Source: Avena insularis
Lineage: Eukaryota; Streptophyta; Magnoliopsida; Poales; Poaceae
Direction of reading: 5' to 3'
DNA length: 64,000 bases
Assembly (NCBI GenBank): GCA_023614405.1
Contig: CM042691.1
Coordinates: 177,540,927 to 177,604,926 of the forward strand
The translations under genes were made by a program, and so were the position numbers. Under the pieces are notes generated by a model, which had not been told where the DNA came from, searched no databases, and saw only the letters and a list, made by a program, of their open reading frames with translations. Shown here piece by piece: positions 11,728-23,900 of this stretch (the first letter of the stretch is position 1; every line of letters starts with the position of its first letter).

Positions 11728-12534
11728 ATGAGGATACTGATGGCCACTCTACCACCAGTTCCCCAATACCTTCACTGGTCGGAGATTCCAATTACTTGGG
11801 ACAGGAAGGATCACCCAGACCTCATCCCTATGGAGAACCAATACGCCATGGTCATCAACCCCCTGATTGACGGCAATAAGTTCACAAAATGTATGGTGGA
11901 TAGCGGAAGCAGCATCAACATTATGTACCTGGATACACTGCACAAGATTAACTTGATAGAGGCTAACCTAAGGCGGACCAGCACCATCTTCCATGGCGTA
12001 GTACCTGGTCGGGAGGCTCGGTCCCTTGGGTGCATCACGCTTCAGGTTGCTTTTTGCGACGTAAATAATTACTGCCAAGAACGCATGATCTTTGAGGTGG
12101 TCCCCTTCAAGACTGTGTACCACGTCATATTCAGCCGCGACATCTTCCACGCCTTCATGTCCAAGACATGATTCGTCTACAGCAAGCTCAAGATATCCGG
12201 ACCAAATCGTGTCATCATCGTATCCGGAAGCTTTACCAAGGCAAGGGACTGCGAGATTGGAGAAGCAGCCTTTGCAGAACCTGTCCTCTAAAATGAAGAA
12301 TTTAAGGAGATCCAGAGCAAGGTTGATGCCTCGGAGATGCCGGCATCGAAAAATCAAATTTTTAACTCCGCCCTAGCTTTCAAGGCCGCCATCAAAACCA
12401 AGCCGGTGGAACTTGTGGTAGGCGATGCCTCAAAGACCACCGCCATTGGGACGAACCTGGATCCCAAATAGGAAAGCGCGCTCGTCGAGTTCCTCCATGA
12501 GAATAGGGACGTCTTTGCCTGGCAACCTGCCGAC
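11728..12534 (+). pseudogene. Z aspartic protease and linker
   Basis: The active-site segment MVDSGSSINIMY is at about 11893, with the catalytic Asp in DSG at 11899-11907. A second hydrophobic strand region (FEVVPFKTVYHVI) follows, as in retropepsins that cleave the Gag-Pol polyprotein. The frame continues to the reverse transcriptase but is broken by TGA at 12169, TAA at 12289 and TAG at 12469, sites that read as Arg CGA, Gln CAA and Gln CAG before decay. Confidence 0.75.
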
Positions 12535-13440
12535 ATGAAAGGTGTACCTAGGGAACTTGCCGAGCACAGCTTGAATATTGATCAAAAATGCAAACCGGTG
12601 AAACAACCTCTACGACGCTTCGAAGACGAGAAGAGACGTGCCATAGGCAAGGAGATAGCTAGGTTACTTAAGGCTAGTTTTATCCGAGAAGTTCTTCACA
12701 CCCGATGGGTGGCCAATCCTGTACTTGTCCCCAAAAAGGGAACCAAAGAATTAAGAATGTGCGTTGATTACACCGGCTTGAACAAACCATGTCCCAAAGA
12801 TCCATTTGCTTTGCCTCACATTGACCTAGTCATTGACTCGACGGCTGGCTCGGAACTTTTGTGTTTCCTTGATGCATACTCAGGATACCACAAAATTATG
12901 ATAAGGAAGTCGGACCAATTGTCCACTTCATTCACCACACCTTATGGCACGTTTTGCTATGTCACGATGCCCTTTGGGCTGAAAACGCATGTGCTACCTA
13001 CCAGCGGACAATGCAGCGTTACCTACGCGATCAAATTGGTCAGAATGTTCACACCTTTGTGGATGATATGGCGGTGATGTCTAAAAAGTCAAACGACTTA
13101 ATCTCCGACTTAAAAGAAACCTTTGATAATCTTCGGAAATACAACATGATGCTTAACCCTAAGAAGTGCGTCTTCGGGGTCCCAGCCGGCAAATTTTTGG
13201 GCTTCATCGTTTCCCAATGTGGAATCGAGTTGAACCTGGAGAAAATCAAGGCCATCCTAAACATAAACCATCTGACATGCTTGAAGGACATACAACGGCT
13301 AACAGGTTGCGTTGCAACGGTTAGTCGGTTTGTCAGCAGACTTGGAGAGAAGGCTCTGCCGCTATACAAGTTGCTCAATAAGGTGGACAAATTTACATGG
13401 ACGGGCGAAGAAGATGTAGCACTGATGCATCTAAAGGATA
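12535..13440 (+). pseudogene. Z reverse transcriptase
   Basis: Recognisable motifs in order: HTRWVANPVLVPKKG, RMCVDYTGLNKPCPKD, FLDAYSGYHKI, FCYVTMPFGLK and FVDDMAVMSKK (catalytic Asp pair at about 13062-13067), then the thumb region KKCVFGV and GFIVS. A one-base deletion near 12983 shifts frame between the PFGL motif and the catalytic FVDD motif. The domain copies element RNA into DNA. All catalytic residues seen are intact, so damage is by frame only. Confidence 0.85.
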
Positions 13441-13811
13441 TATTATCCTCGACACCTATCCTTGCAGCACCCGAGCCTGGGGAGCCTATGTTAATCTACA
13501 TGGCGGCCACCAACCGGGTAATCAGCATCATCGTCGTGGTAGAGCTGAAAGAACCAGGCTATGAGTACGGAGTTCAACGACCAGTTTACTATGTAAGCGA
13601 GGTCTTGATGGAGTCTAAGCAGCGTTACCCGCACTACCAGAAGATAGCTTATGGAGTGTTCCTTGCTTCTCGGAAGCTAAGGCACTACTTCCAGGAGCAC
13701 CCTATCATAGTGGTGAGCAAGGCTCCACTATCCGACATCATCAACAACAGCGACGCTACAGGAAGGGTCACAAAGTGGGGAATTGAACTTGTCGCCTTCG
13801 AGATCACCTAA
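13441..13811 (+). pseudogene. Z gypsy-type RNase H
   Basis: This follows the reverse transcriptase in the same frame, with the connection FTWTGEEDVALMHLK, then LIYMAATNRVISI and the conserved RPVYYVSEVL and RYPHYQKIAYGV segments. The position where active RNases H have an Asp in the first strand (YCDAS in V) reads YMAAT, so this domain is probably inactive by lineage. That fits its replacement by the second RNase H downstream, as known for Tat elements. A TAA (13809) ends the frame at a probable Gln. Confidence 0.75.
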
Positions 13812-13859
13812 AAGAGAGGCGACGCTATCAAGTGACAAACCTTGGCGAATTTCATCGCA

Positions 13860-14290
13860 GACTGGACGGAGATGCCAGATGCTACCCCAATGCCGGAGCT
13901 AGAATATTGGGTTATGCACTTTGACAGATCAAAGCTACTCAATGGCTCAGGGGCGGGTGTACTGTTATAGTCACCGACCAGGGAAAAGCTACACTACGTT
14001 CTGCAGATTCACTTCGAGGCTACGAACAACATGGAGGAGTATGAAGCACTCATTCATGGACTACGCGTAGCCAAGGATATTGGCATCAAGCACATAGTTT
14101 GCTGTGGAGATTCCAACTTGGTTGCCCAGCAGGTGGCTGGCACCTGGAACACGCAAAACCCTATGATGGCGGCATATCGCGACGAAGTGGATGAGATAGC
14201 CAAGAGCTTCTAGGGCTACGAAGTCAAGTATGTACCTAGGGAACAAAACGAGGTGGCTGATCTATTGTCTAAGCTTGGATCAAGGCGAAA
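13860..14290 (+). pseudogene. Z second, archaeal-type RNase H
   Basis: The frame reads WVMHFDRSKLLNGSGAGV, then HFEATNNMEEYEALIHGL, CCGDSNLVAQQV and NEVADLLSKLG. These hold the D-E-D-D set of the archaeal/plant RNase H fold (RVT_3 type). Acquisition of this second RNase H is a hallmark of Tat/Ogre elements. TAG codons at 13967 and 14211 replace likely Gln residues. Confidence 0.8.
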
Positions 14291-14519
14291 GAAAATTCCG
14301 CCTGGCGTTTTCCTGGAGCATCTACGGACACCATCCATGAAGGGAGCAGACATCGACAACCCAGATAGATTTGACTCTTTCATTCCCACAGTGACAAAGG
14401 TCCCTCCGGCTTGGACACTACCGTTCATGGAATATCTCGTACACGGAACTTTGCCCAATGACGAAGTCGAAAGACAACAAATAGTACGTCGGGCAAAGGG
14501 CTATACCATAATCAATGGA

Positions 14520-15697
14520 TAGCTCTACAAAATAAGCACCAGTTGTGTATACCTTAAGTGTGTTTTCCAGCAAGAAGGTATTGAAATCCTATGTGAGATC
14601 CATCTCGGAGATTGCGGGCATCACACCGCTCCTCGATCTTTGGTCTCCAAAGCCTTCCTGCAAGGATTCTATTGGCTGACCGTGAAGGCGGACGCCCACA
14701 AGCTGGTTGAGACATGCATGGGATGCCATTATTATGCCCGACAACCCCATGTTCCAGCTGAAGAACTGCGAACAATACCAATAACTTGGCTGTTTGCAGT
14801 CTGGGGGCTAGACATGGTTGGTCCATTACAGACGGCACCATGTGGGTTTACGCATATGCTAGTAGCAGTTGATAAATTCACCAAATGGATAGAAGCTAAA
14901 CCCATTAGAAAGCTTGATGGGGCAAATTCCCTTAGGTTTGTCCGGGATCTAGTGGTGAGATTTGGTCTCCCACATAGCATTATCACCGACAACAGCAGCA
15001 ACTTGTCACTCAGAGAGAAGCTTATTGTTGGGACAAGGGCATCCGACTTGACCTAGCATTTTTGGCACACCCATAGTCTAATGGCCAAGTTGAGCGAGCC
15101 AATGGATTAATTCTGCAAGGAATCAAGACACGTCTTGAGGAGCCGCTACATAGAGCAGCTGGAGCCTGGGCGGAGTAATTACCATATGTGCTATGGAGTT
15201 TACGAACTACACCTAATAGATCCACCGGCTACACCCCTTACTTCATGGTATATGGAGCAGAAGCCATCCTGCCTTCCGACATCCTTCACGATGCACCAAG
15301 AGTTGCCGCCTACGACGAAGATGACACTGAAGAATCCAGACGCCTAGATGTGGACCTTCTCGGGGAATAGCACATTTTGGCATGGCAAACATCCGCCATC
15401 TACCAGCAGAAGCTACATAGCTACCATAGTCGCCGTGTTCGGCATCACTCATTTAAAGAGGGGGATCTGGTGCTCCGACTTAAGCAGAAGAAGTCATACA
15501 AATTATCCCCGCCATGGGAAGGACCATTCATCATAAGCAAGGCGCTGCTCAATGGGTCTTACTACATTGTTGACAATCGTGAACTTAAGGATAGATCCAA
15601 AAAATATCATAAGCGAAAGCGAAGTGACCCAGATGATGACTACCTGGATCATGATTGTCCATGGAACATAGCACAGCTACGTCCTTTTTATACTTAG
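14520..15697 (+). pseudogene. Z integrase
   Basis: A zinc-binding N-terminal HHCC domain (HLGDCGHHTAPRS..CMGCHYYARQ, about 14600-14745) precedes the catalytic core: Asp in WGLDMVGP (about 14810), Asp in IITDNSS (about 14985) and Glu in SNGQVERANG (about 15092). The C-terminal region HHSFKEGDLVLRLKQ to YIVDNRELKD resembles the GPY/F-type domain. There is no chromodomain, as expected for Tat. A frameshift lies near 15020. Stops occur at 14520, 15074, 15176 and 15368. The terminal TAG is at 15695. Confidence 0.85.
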
Positions 15698-16222
15698 CAT
15701 ATTTTCTATCTACTGTGTACCTCTTATATGATCAATGAAATAAAGCTCTCTGGTTCACTCATATTTCTGAGTCTTTTACGTCCTTTAGTGTTCATTTTTG
15801 GATCATATAAAAACTTTTATGCGCAAGTTTGCATTTGCACTTGTGAAAATTCTACCTATGGGGGTTAGCTTAAGATTTCTGGTCTACACGTTCTTTGTTG
15901 TTTTTATGTGCATTCTGGAGTAGTGACTTTTGGCACTTGTTGTCGCTGATTTTGTGCTTAGGTTTTTGACGGTGCCATTGGGCATCATCACCTGAGCGCA
16001 TGGTTCCGACTATGAGTTTTCTGACTCATGAAAGCTCAAGCATAAAAACCAGAGTAATGGATAAGCTAGCACTTGCTTAAATATATATATATATATATAT
16101 ACATGCTGGAAGCAGTGCTTAAGTAGCAGGAAATTAAACCTATTGTTTTTCTGCCTTAAGATAACTTAGTAGTTTTTCCGCATAACATCAAACTAGAGGA
16201 AACAAATATTACAAGGTGTATT
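15698..16222. other. Spacer between Z integrase and the antisense gene
   Basis: No coding sequence was found. AATAAA-like sequence lies at about 15739 (GAAATAAAGC), a candidate polyadenylation signal. A (TA)n microsatellite of roughly ten units is at 16081-16102. The spacer lies between two convergently transcribed genes. Confidence 0.5.
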
Positions 16223-19200
16223 TCATTCCTCTGGCGCAGGAGACTTGGATGCAGCATCGTCGACAGCAGGAGAGTCATCGTCGTTGAAGTCGGTGGTCTT
16301 GAGGGACTCAGAGGAGCTTTGTTGGTCGCCGTCAATGGTCTCTAAGGGCATCAAGAAATTGTGGTCGACCAACTCGGCAACCCTTGTGTCATAGCCTGCG
16401 AGAGATGCCCATATAGACTTATGGTCGATCTTCTGGCTGTCATCGTCTATGTCGGGAAGACCTGAGGTTACCACGTTGATGTCGGCATCTTCGTAGTGCG
16501 CCTTGACCATCGACAGTGCCATCCTTGCACTAGCCCATGTACATGAAGCTTTCTAGCTTAGAATACATTCGGGGGCTTGGCGCAGGATCTCCGAGAACTT
16601 CATCACGGAATCCACCGCTTTGATATTAGTCTAGAGGGGCTTGGCTATCTCCTTGTCCTGTTTGATGGCAGTGCTGATAAAGTTGCCAGCGAGGACATGC
16701 ATTCCTTAGGCGAAGGAGGCGATTGGGTTAAACCAATAGGAGCTGCAATTCCGACAAGGGAGCGCATGAGTTCAGTAACACAAAAATTCAAAGTACCTAA
16801 CTTACAGAAGTACAAGACGGAGAATTACATACCAAAGATGCTCGCCTCGGCCTGCTGGAGTGTTTCTGCCATGAAGTCCCGTTCTTGTCGGAGGATTTTG
16901 TATGCTTCAAGATTTCGCTGATATTGCTCATCGACAGCCTTCTTATGCTCTTTCAGCATCGCAATATCCTCCTTCAAGCGGTTCATCTCCATATTGGCAG
17001 ACTCCTGTAGTACCTTCATGGAGTCCTCGTGCATCTTCAACATATCTTTTCTCTCCTGCTTAACGATCTTGTTTTTGCTATCCAGCAACTCAATGTTCTT
17101 GGATTTCTCAACAATATCCTTGGCCTTGGCAATGGTTTATGCAAGTCGGAGAAATAACAATACATAGTGAGTAGTCGGAGAATGGTGGCACAAGACCAAG
17201 TCGGAGTACAAAAACAAAAGGAAAAACAGACTCTTGCTCTTGGTGATTTGGTCCTTCAAAAGGCACTTTTACCCTTTTTAGCTTCCAACTCCGCACGCAT
17301 CTTGTGGAACTTCTCATTGGCGACACCTCTCCGCGCATTCTCATTCTGTGGATAGAATATTTAAAGTTGTTTAGTCTACTTGGAGCATCTAGCCGGATAA
17401 CTATCCACCTAGAGTCTTGGGGGCTACAGTGAGAGTTTTAAACTTGGCAATATGCTTTAGTCTTTCTTTAAGAATCTAGTTGGAACTCATTCACTTTTCA
17501 ACTAGAAGATTGGGGGGCTACAGAATAAAGTTTTTAACTCAGTCATATGCTTATTCTTTCTTTAAGCATCTAGTCGGAACTAGTTCAGTTTTCAACTAGA
17601 GGCTTGGGGGCTATAGTATCGAAATTCACAAACACTGCGTATGCTACTCTGAAAGTATCTAGTTGGAATAATTCATTCAAACTAAATACTTGGGGGCTAC
17701 AGTGAGAAGTTTTCTAGCTTATTCAGTCTTAGAGCATTCAGATGCAAAGGCCTATGGTTTTCCGTCTAAATCCTCGGGGGATACGGTGGGATACTCATAT
17801 GAAATGCAAAAGGCAAATAAAACTTACAAGTGCGATGATCTTGACGTTGGCAGAGCTTTCAGCAAACAACTTGATGAAGGAAAGGTTGTTTCCTCGCAAG
17901 ATATCTGCTTGTCAGAGAAGCTCCTCAGGACCGCAGGTTGGAGATGTTGGCGTTGCACCAGGAACCAGAGTGGAGCTACTCGGGTAGACGGGAGCTCTGT
18001 GGTTATCCTGGGTGCAGAGGCGCCGCCTTCGATTGTCGTTCCACCCGCAACCACCGCCATGTCGCTACAGATGGCATCCTTAGCCGGAGCTTCAGCCATT
18101 TTGGTTGCGGTGCTTTCCTGTGTTGCCTACTCACCGGCAACGACGAGATCCGTGGAGGCAGCTGAGTCCATTTCCATGACGGAAGGGCCAGATGCATCCT
18201 TAGCTGGAGAGCTTGTCGGAGCAGGTGTGGGCTGGACGCTAGGAGTGACAAGGGCGATGGCGGGAGATGCATGGTGGGACACATCACGATGCAGCATATC
18301 TTTAATGTTTCTAGAAGCCCCCAAAGTTTTGGAGGTCTTCTTCAAACTAACACTGAATTTCTTTCTAAAACGTACAAAAAGTATAAGTATAGGAATAAGA
18401 TGAGAAATGGACAATGTCGGAGGATGAGAGACTTACACAACTGTGGGTGCTTTGGTGAAAGGAATCCTGGTGATCTGTCTCTTCTCCGCCTCCAGGCCGG
18501 CAGTGGACTTCTTGGAGGCTCCACCCTCCATCTTCTTGTTCTTGCCTCCGTCGACAACGTCAGAGGTGGAGCTCTTTCGCTTACGCGCCAGAGGGACATC
18601 GTCGTCGGACACGACGGAGACTTCCTTCATCTTGGGGTCATAGATTTGGACAGTCATGCTATCCTCCTCTAGACTGCTAAGCTATTAAGTGAAAACCAAA
18701 AGTGTTAGATGAGATGGTAATGGCAAGATGGAAGAATTGGAGTATATGTCATACACGGAAAATAAACAGGTACCTTTGGGCACTTGCCCTCTTCGAACAT
18801 GTCGTAGGTGATGGTAAAGCCATGCTTCCTGTCCTTCACCTTGACGATGTCCTTGAGGCGGAGCTTGACGGAGTCACTTGAGAAATTGTACTCGGAGATG
18901 CGGAGGCTATCCTTCCTCTCCTAGAGTACTCGTGCATCAGCTTGGAGCGGCGCTGCAGAGGCTGGATCCGCCTGATGAACCAACACATGGCTAGGTCCAA
19001 TCAGGTTAGACCCGTCTCCACGAACCACTCTAACCGCCTTATGGAGCGAGAGGCGTCGTTGTCGGAGGGAAAGGGTGGCCTAGGATCTCCATGTCGGGGC
19101 TTTGGCAGCGGCTCCGTCGACAAAGTCCGGATACGTCGCTTCTCGGCCAGCCAGAGGGATATCTGGGCCGTAGAAGTATGTCCGGTACCAGTTTTTCCAA

Positions 19201-19832
19201 GAGTCGTGGCTGACGATGTCGAGGAACCTCCGGACAGGCCGGATCTTCAAGCTAATCGTCCCATAGTTCCTGAGCTCATCCTTGCCAGCTCCGTCTTCCA
19301 TCTTGACGGTGAAGAAGTAAATAAAGAGATCTAACTTAGGCCTAATCCCTAGGTAACCCTCACATAGCGTCGCGTAGTTGCTAAGCGCGAGGATGCTATT
19401 GGGGGAAAGGTTCTGAGGTTGAACCCGGTAATGGTTGAGGACATCTAGGAAGAAATTTGAGATGGGCAAGGAAACGCCGCGTACCAATTCTTCCTTGAGG
19501 TACACATTCTCTCCGGCTCGGGGAGAAGGGGTGACCTCGCCGGCCGGCATCGCCCGCCAGACGAGCCCCTCCGTCGCAAGGAGGTAACCCTCGACGAGCA
19601 GCTCCTTGATGTCATTGTCCGTGATGTCCGGGCCGCGCCAGTACCCCTAGTGGGAATCGTTCTCTTCTTCCAACAGCTCTAGTGCCGCTAGATTGTGGTC
19701 GCTGCCGATGGATTCAACCACCACGAATTTGGGCAGCACCAGGCCCTTTGGGGGCACATGGGCGATGCTCGCCGGCTTCACCGCAGCATCGCCTGACGCC
19801 TCCATGGAAGGAGCAAAGTTGATGCTCACCAT
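16223..19832 (-). pseudogene. Antisense spliced accessory gene of Z (putative gypsy-type transposon domain)
   Basis: It reads right to left. Exon 1 starts at the ATG at 19832 and contains YWRGPDITDNDIKELLVEGYLL, then LSPNSILALSNYATLCEGYLG and DLFIYFFTVKM, the pattern of the putative gypsy-type transposon (Transposase_28-like) domain. The exon ends near 18774 at CCAAAG|GTACCT. A second exon (about 18690-18435) is Lys/Ser-rich and ends before GTAAGT. Later pieces are Ser/Ala-rich (18340-18000), a strong coiled coil (17088-16815, with repeats such as QERKDMLKMHEDSM) and an acidic C-terminus (16522-16223). A TAG at 19647, a TGA near 18990 and a frameshift near 19050 disable it. Grande and RIRE2-type elements carry such an antisense gene between pol and the 3' LTR; its function is unknown. 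Confidence 0.75.
17400..17712 (+). repeat. Four-copy tandem repeat with polypurine-like cores inside an antisense-gene intron
   Basis: CTTGGGGGCTACAGT-like cores occur at about 17416, 17508, 17603 and 17690, a period of roughly 92 bases. Between them lie related AACTAG/ATCTAGTTGGAA segments. The core resembles the G-rich polypurine tract plus LTR start of Z. Minisatellite-like arrays in this position are typical of Tat-lineage elements. Confidence 0.75.
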
Positions 19833-20432
19833 TGGAGAGGGAGAGTGGTGACTGGAAAGATTGGGAGGCTAGGGTTTTTTTCACGTGCGCGCTGAGGGCT
19901 CGAGGAGGTGCTCGCTGGAGGAAGACGAAGACGCAGAAGGAGAATGAGGTGAAAAGTAAAAAATCCCCCGCAATTGTAATTGATAACCCCTAGCATCAAG
20001 ATTCGTGCAAAGTGATCGAATGGTCGGCGCGTGGACGATGTGTGCGGGCGCATGCGTGGAAACTTCGCCATGTTCCCAACCGCCGCCACCAACGGTTCGT
20101 ATCCTTCGCGCGGGAAAAACGGACATTATTTTGTTCTCTGCATGTGTGAGTTACGAGACGTTGCTGACCTATGTCTATGTCGTCCTAGCTGTCACTAGCA
20201 GGTAAACCATCACATCGAAATATTCCGGCATGGACGGATCCCGTCCGGCTATGAGAAGAGTACGATGGAAGATTCAGTGTTTCTCTGACTTGTAAGTTGA
20301 AGATGGAGAATATTGCAGAATTCCTGGGAGGACTACAAGATATTGCTTGACGATTTTCCGACATCCATCTAGACGGAGCATTCAACCTGAAGAGGCAAGA
20401 CGATGCAAGATCTCGGAGTTCTCCGGGGCTAC
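19833..20432. other. Z 3' untranslated region and promoter region of the antisense gene
   Basis: No further coding frame was supported. On the minus strand this region would hold the promoter and leader of the antisense gene. On the plus strand it ends in CGGAGTTCTCCGGGGCTAC directly before the LTR, the polypurine tract. Confidence 0.5.
20414..20432 (+). promoter_or_regulatory. Polypurine tract of Z
   Basis: A G-rich CTCCGGGGCTAC tract abuts the 3' LTR TGTTGGAG. Its core resembles the repeated units at 17400-17712. Confidence 0.7.
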
Positions 20433-20959
20433 TGTTGGAGATATGCTATATGGTTATCCTCATAGCATGTCTCTTATCAGGATAACCCGGGTGGCCCACA
20501 GTTGGTAGCATGGACCATGGCCTGCTGGGCGGCCCAGTTAGATGGATCCAGAAGGGAGGCTCATGCCGGATAAAGGAAGGCTACGGAGGAGTCACCGACG
20601 TAACCGGAGCCTTGGTGTGCAAGACACGTTAGACTAATTGTATACTGTGTAGAACTCTGTATCCTGTCCGGCTAGGACTTTCCCTGTAACCCTAGGACCT
20701 GGCGAATATATAAGTCGGGCCTATGGGAGCCTTTAGGGCATAACATAACTGATATCTCGCACAGCAAACCGATCCCTGTAACTCGGCGTATTGCCATTAT
20801 AGTAATTTATAGAAGGAGTAGGGTTCCGTCACCGTTGTGGGATCTAAAACTGGGTAAGCTGTATTATCTTGTACCCGTCAATCGTCCGCCTTACCCCACG
20901 TCTCTAAATACGCACTGTGAGAACCTCTCTATGGTGTACTCGTCCGCAATACCACGACA
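20433..20959 (+). repeat. Z 3' LTR
   Basis: It starts TGTTGGAGATATGC and ends ATACCACGACA followed by TCGGA. The TATA box is at 20707-20713. It diverges moderately from the 5' LTR. Confidence 0.92.
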
Positions 20960-23900
20960 TCGGACCCCTTCGCCGCCTCTGATATGTGCGCTGCGAGGTG
21001 ACACAGTAATCCCACTGAGTCCTGCAATCACGCCGCCGCTTCTTCTGTGCTCATCGGTCGGTCATAGGGCGTCTGCTTGAGTTGAGTGCATCTGAGAAGA
21101 GTTCAGTAAACTCCGTGTCTGAACCTCAAGAAAATCTGCAGAACCCCACTGTATCCAGCTCTGCACACTCGCGACAGCAGACCAACAACAAGTACCAGCA
21201 CCTTATCGTGCCCGGTAGCCGACCATCGCCATCCCCTGATCGATCCCATCCCCGCCGGATGGACACTCCTTGTTTTAATCTTCGATGCCATGCTTTACTC
21301 TGTTCTGGTAAGCCTCTGTTAGTGCATGATCTCCGGTCTTTGTTTCAGTTTTGCACGCAAAGTACATTACATGACAGGTTCAAGTAAGCTAGCTAGTTTT
21401 TTGCATCAATCTTTTGATTCAGCTGCCAGGTTGCTTGATTGTATAGCTACCTAGTTTGCACATCTCGTTCTGATCAGCTGGCATGTTCTGCACTAGATGT
21501 TTTGATTCAGCTGCTTGCTTGTTAGCTTAGCTATATATGCATAGGATGGAACCATCGGGTCTATTTTTGTTAATTTGTCTGGTCTGTAGCATGTGGGCTG
21601 TTTAAAAGTTCAGGAAAAACATACACTAGTTTTATTTATGAAATAAGCTAAAATTTAAGCAAAACAAATCCAATTTTTTTTATAAATGTTATGGCTTTGA
21701 AATAAAAACAATAGGATGAGTTCAGTTATGTAATAGTTTTAAACACTCTAAAATTTATTCATCCAATCTTTGTTTTAGTTGCCAGTCTACTGGCTTATGC
21801 AACATTTATCTTGTAAGTCTTTTAAACCGTAGCTCTGTTGGAAAAGGGTCCTATATGAAAGTGTATCAAAAAAATGTGTAGATCAAGAATATTCTAACCG
21901 ATTACTGTTTTGGGTAATTAAATTATGCAAACAAATAATATTTTTTTATTAATTCAACTTGCATAATTTATATATTTTTATTTACAAATTCATATCAAAC
22001 AAATAATATGTCTAATCGATCGTCGCGACGAGCCTTTCCAACTATGCATTCCTTACTTGCAATTGCATCATGCATCATAGAGAACTTGTAAATTAGAACT
22101 GTTTATGCGAGGAAAACATGATAAATAAAATGGGAAAATAATTATGTCTTGTTAATAATGCCACACTAATGTGGTATCATCATTGTATTATGCTAATGAC
22201 ATACTTTTAACATGATTTGCATCATTAACATGCCATGTCATGCATCATATCGTGATCATGCCGGTTTTTCCGCATTAGTTGTAATGGTTGTATCGCTTGT
22301 TTCTTTTAGTGTTTTTCTTCTTCCCGGATAGGACGATGAGATGTTGTGAGATTTGACAAGTTCTTTGGTCATGAATCTTCAACAATGATTTTCAGGCGAG
22401 CATTTTTCCCCTTTCTACCTATCTTACTTTTATGGTCTTTATTTCCTCCTGTTGATCTATTGCTATTTGTGTTGCGATATTGTAGTTCTCGTACCCGTGA
22501 TATCCCTTGCCGCCTCAATATTGCCTTGAACACATCCTATTACCTGTTGTTTGGTAGATAGTCGGCCTTGTGAGTCGTAGTTGGTTGTGCAGGTGCTATT
22601 TCGCGCTGTCGATGTTCCACAGTTGTTGGAGAAATGCCTCATGCTTAATGGTGGAGATGATCATGATTTTAATTACCGTTTAATAACTAAAATTAAAAGT
22701 AGGTAAATAATGCAGAGGCACCGGTGGGTAATAGACAATATTTGGTTTTTAACCGCCCACTTGTGTCCAACTAGGACCCGAGTTCTTTGACACCTGTCCG
22801 AGATCGAGGGCGCTAACCACAGGTGGGGTGTGTGGGCAACCCCATCGATTTAGTACCAGATTTCAAAGTACTGTACTAGGGGCCACAACCTAGTTTGGGG
22901 ATTTATTACTATCCTGTACTTATGCCATGATTTACTTCTTTATTTACTATTGTGCGTGGAGCGCCTATACTGTTTAGGAACCCCGTGCCACGTTTTCGCT
23001 GTATCGACAAGCCCAGTCACACTTTCGAGTTCCCAGTCGTTTACAACCGTCGCCACACACTTGGGTCCATATCGGAGACGACCGACTTCGTTGCGGGTAG
23101 CTTAGTGGGGTGGCCCCCATGTACTTGCTTTGGGCCTAGGAAACGTCGTGTCTGAAACCCCGTACACATACCGTTGGGTGTATGTTTTGTGATCTTGTAC
23201 CTACCTGATCTGACAACAAGGGTATAGGTGCGTGTGGAAACTTTGGTGCACCCCTGCAGGGTTAAATATTTTCGAGAAGCCGTGTCCGCGGTTATGGACA
23301 ACTTGGAGCACAGTTCTCGATCATAGACAACTATAACTAAAGTTTACTATTATAATTTGACTTGTATTTGATATGACTAGTAATTTGGATAACCACCACG
23401 GAAAGAATGAATAAAACTGCCAACCGTGTGAGTTTCCTCGGCTTGACTTCCTCGTTTGTTCGCGAGGGGGAATACCAGGATGGGTATGTTTGGCGGTAGT
23501 ATCAGCTTGGTTCTGAATAGGTTCTTCTTATCCCTCTCTGATAGCCATCAGTTGTATCGAGTCTCTATAGCTTGTTTAGTGCATGCTGCACTGCCGCTTC
23601 AGCCCATCATACCTATGTAGGCGAGGACCGCCGAATTCTAAGACTCGCCGTGTACTGTCCTCATTACTGATCGCTCTCTTTTTCCTTTGCCCTTTGTCGG
23701 CACCCCTTTTTTCTTAAGCAGGTTTGAAATCGACGTCGTTAGCAGGATTACCCTTTCGGCTTGGCCTGGGCAAGGTTATGGACGCCATTGGTTATTTTTC
23801 AGGGCTCTTAGCCCAATTTGCATCTTGTCCGTACTCGGACATAGTATTATTTTCAAGGTGATTTGGATCTTTGTACTGTATATCTGTATTTTTGACTCAT

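Larger units (their letters stand above)
7792..20959 (+). mobile_element. Element Z: complete Tat-lineage gypsy retrotransposon with antisense accessory gene
   Basis: It is 13.2 kb, bounded by 526/527-bp LTRs and a perfect TCGGA duplication (7787-7791 and 20960-20964). The internal order is primer-binding site, a long gag region, protease, reverse transcriptase, gypsy RNase H, a second archaeal-type RNase H, integrase, then an antisense gene and a G-rich polypurine tract. The dual RNase H, short LTRs in a long element and antisense gene all fit the Tat lineage (Grande/RIRE2/Retand relatives). Many stops and a few frameshifts make it defective. Ten mismatches counted by eye over the first roughly 145 LTR bases show that it is not recent. 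Confidence 0.9.
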
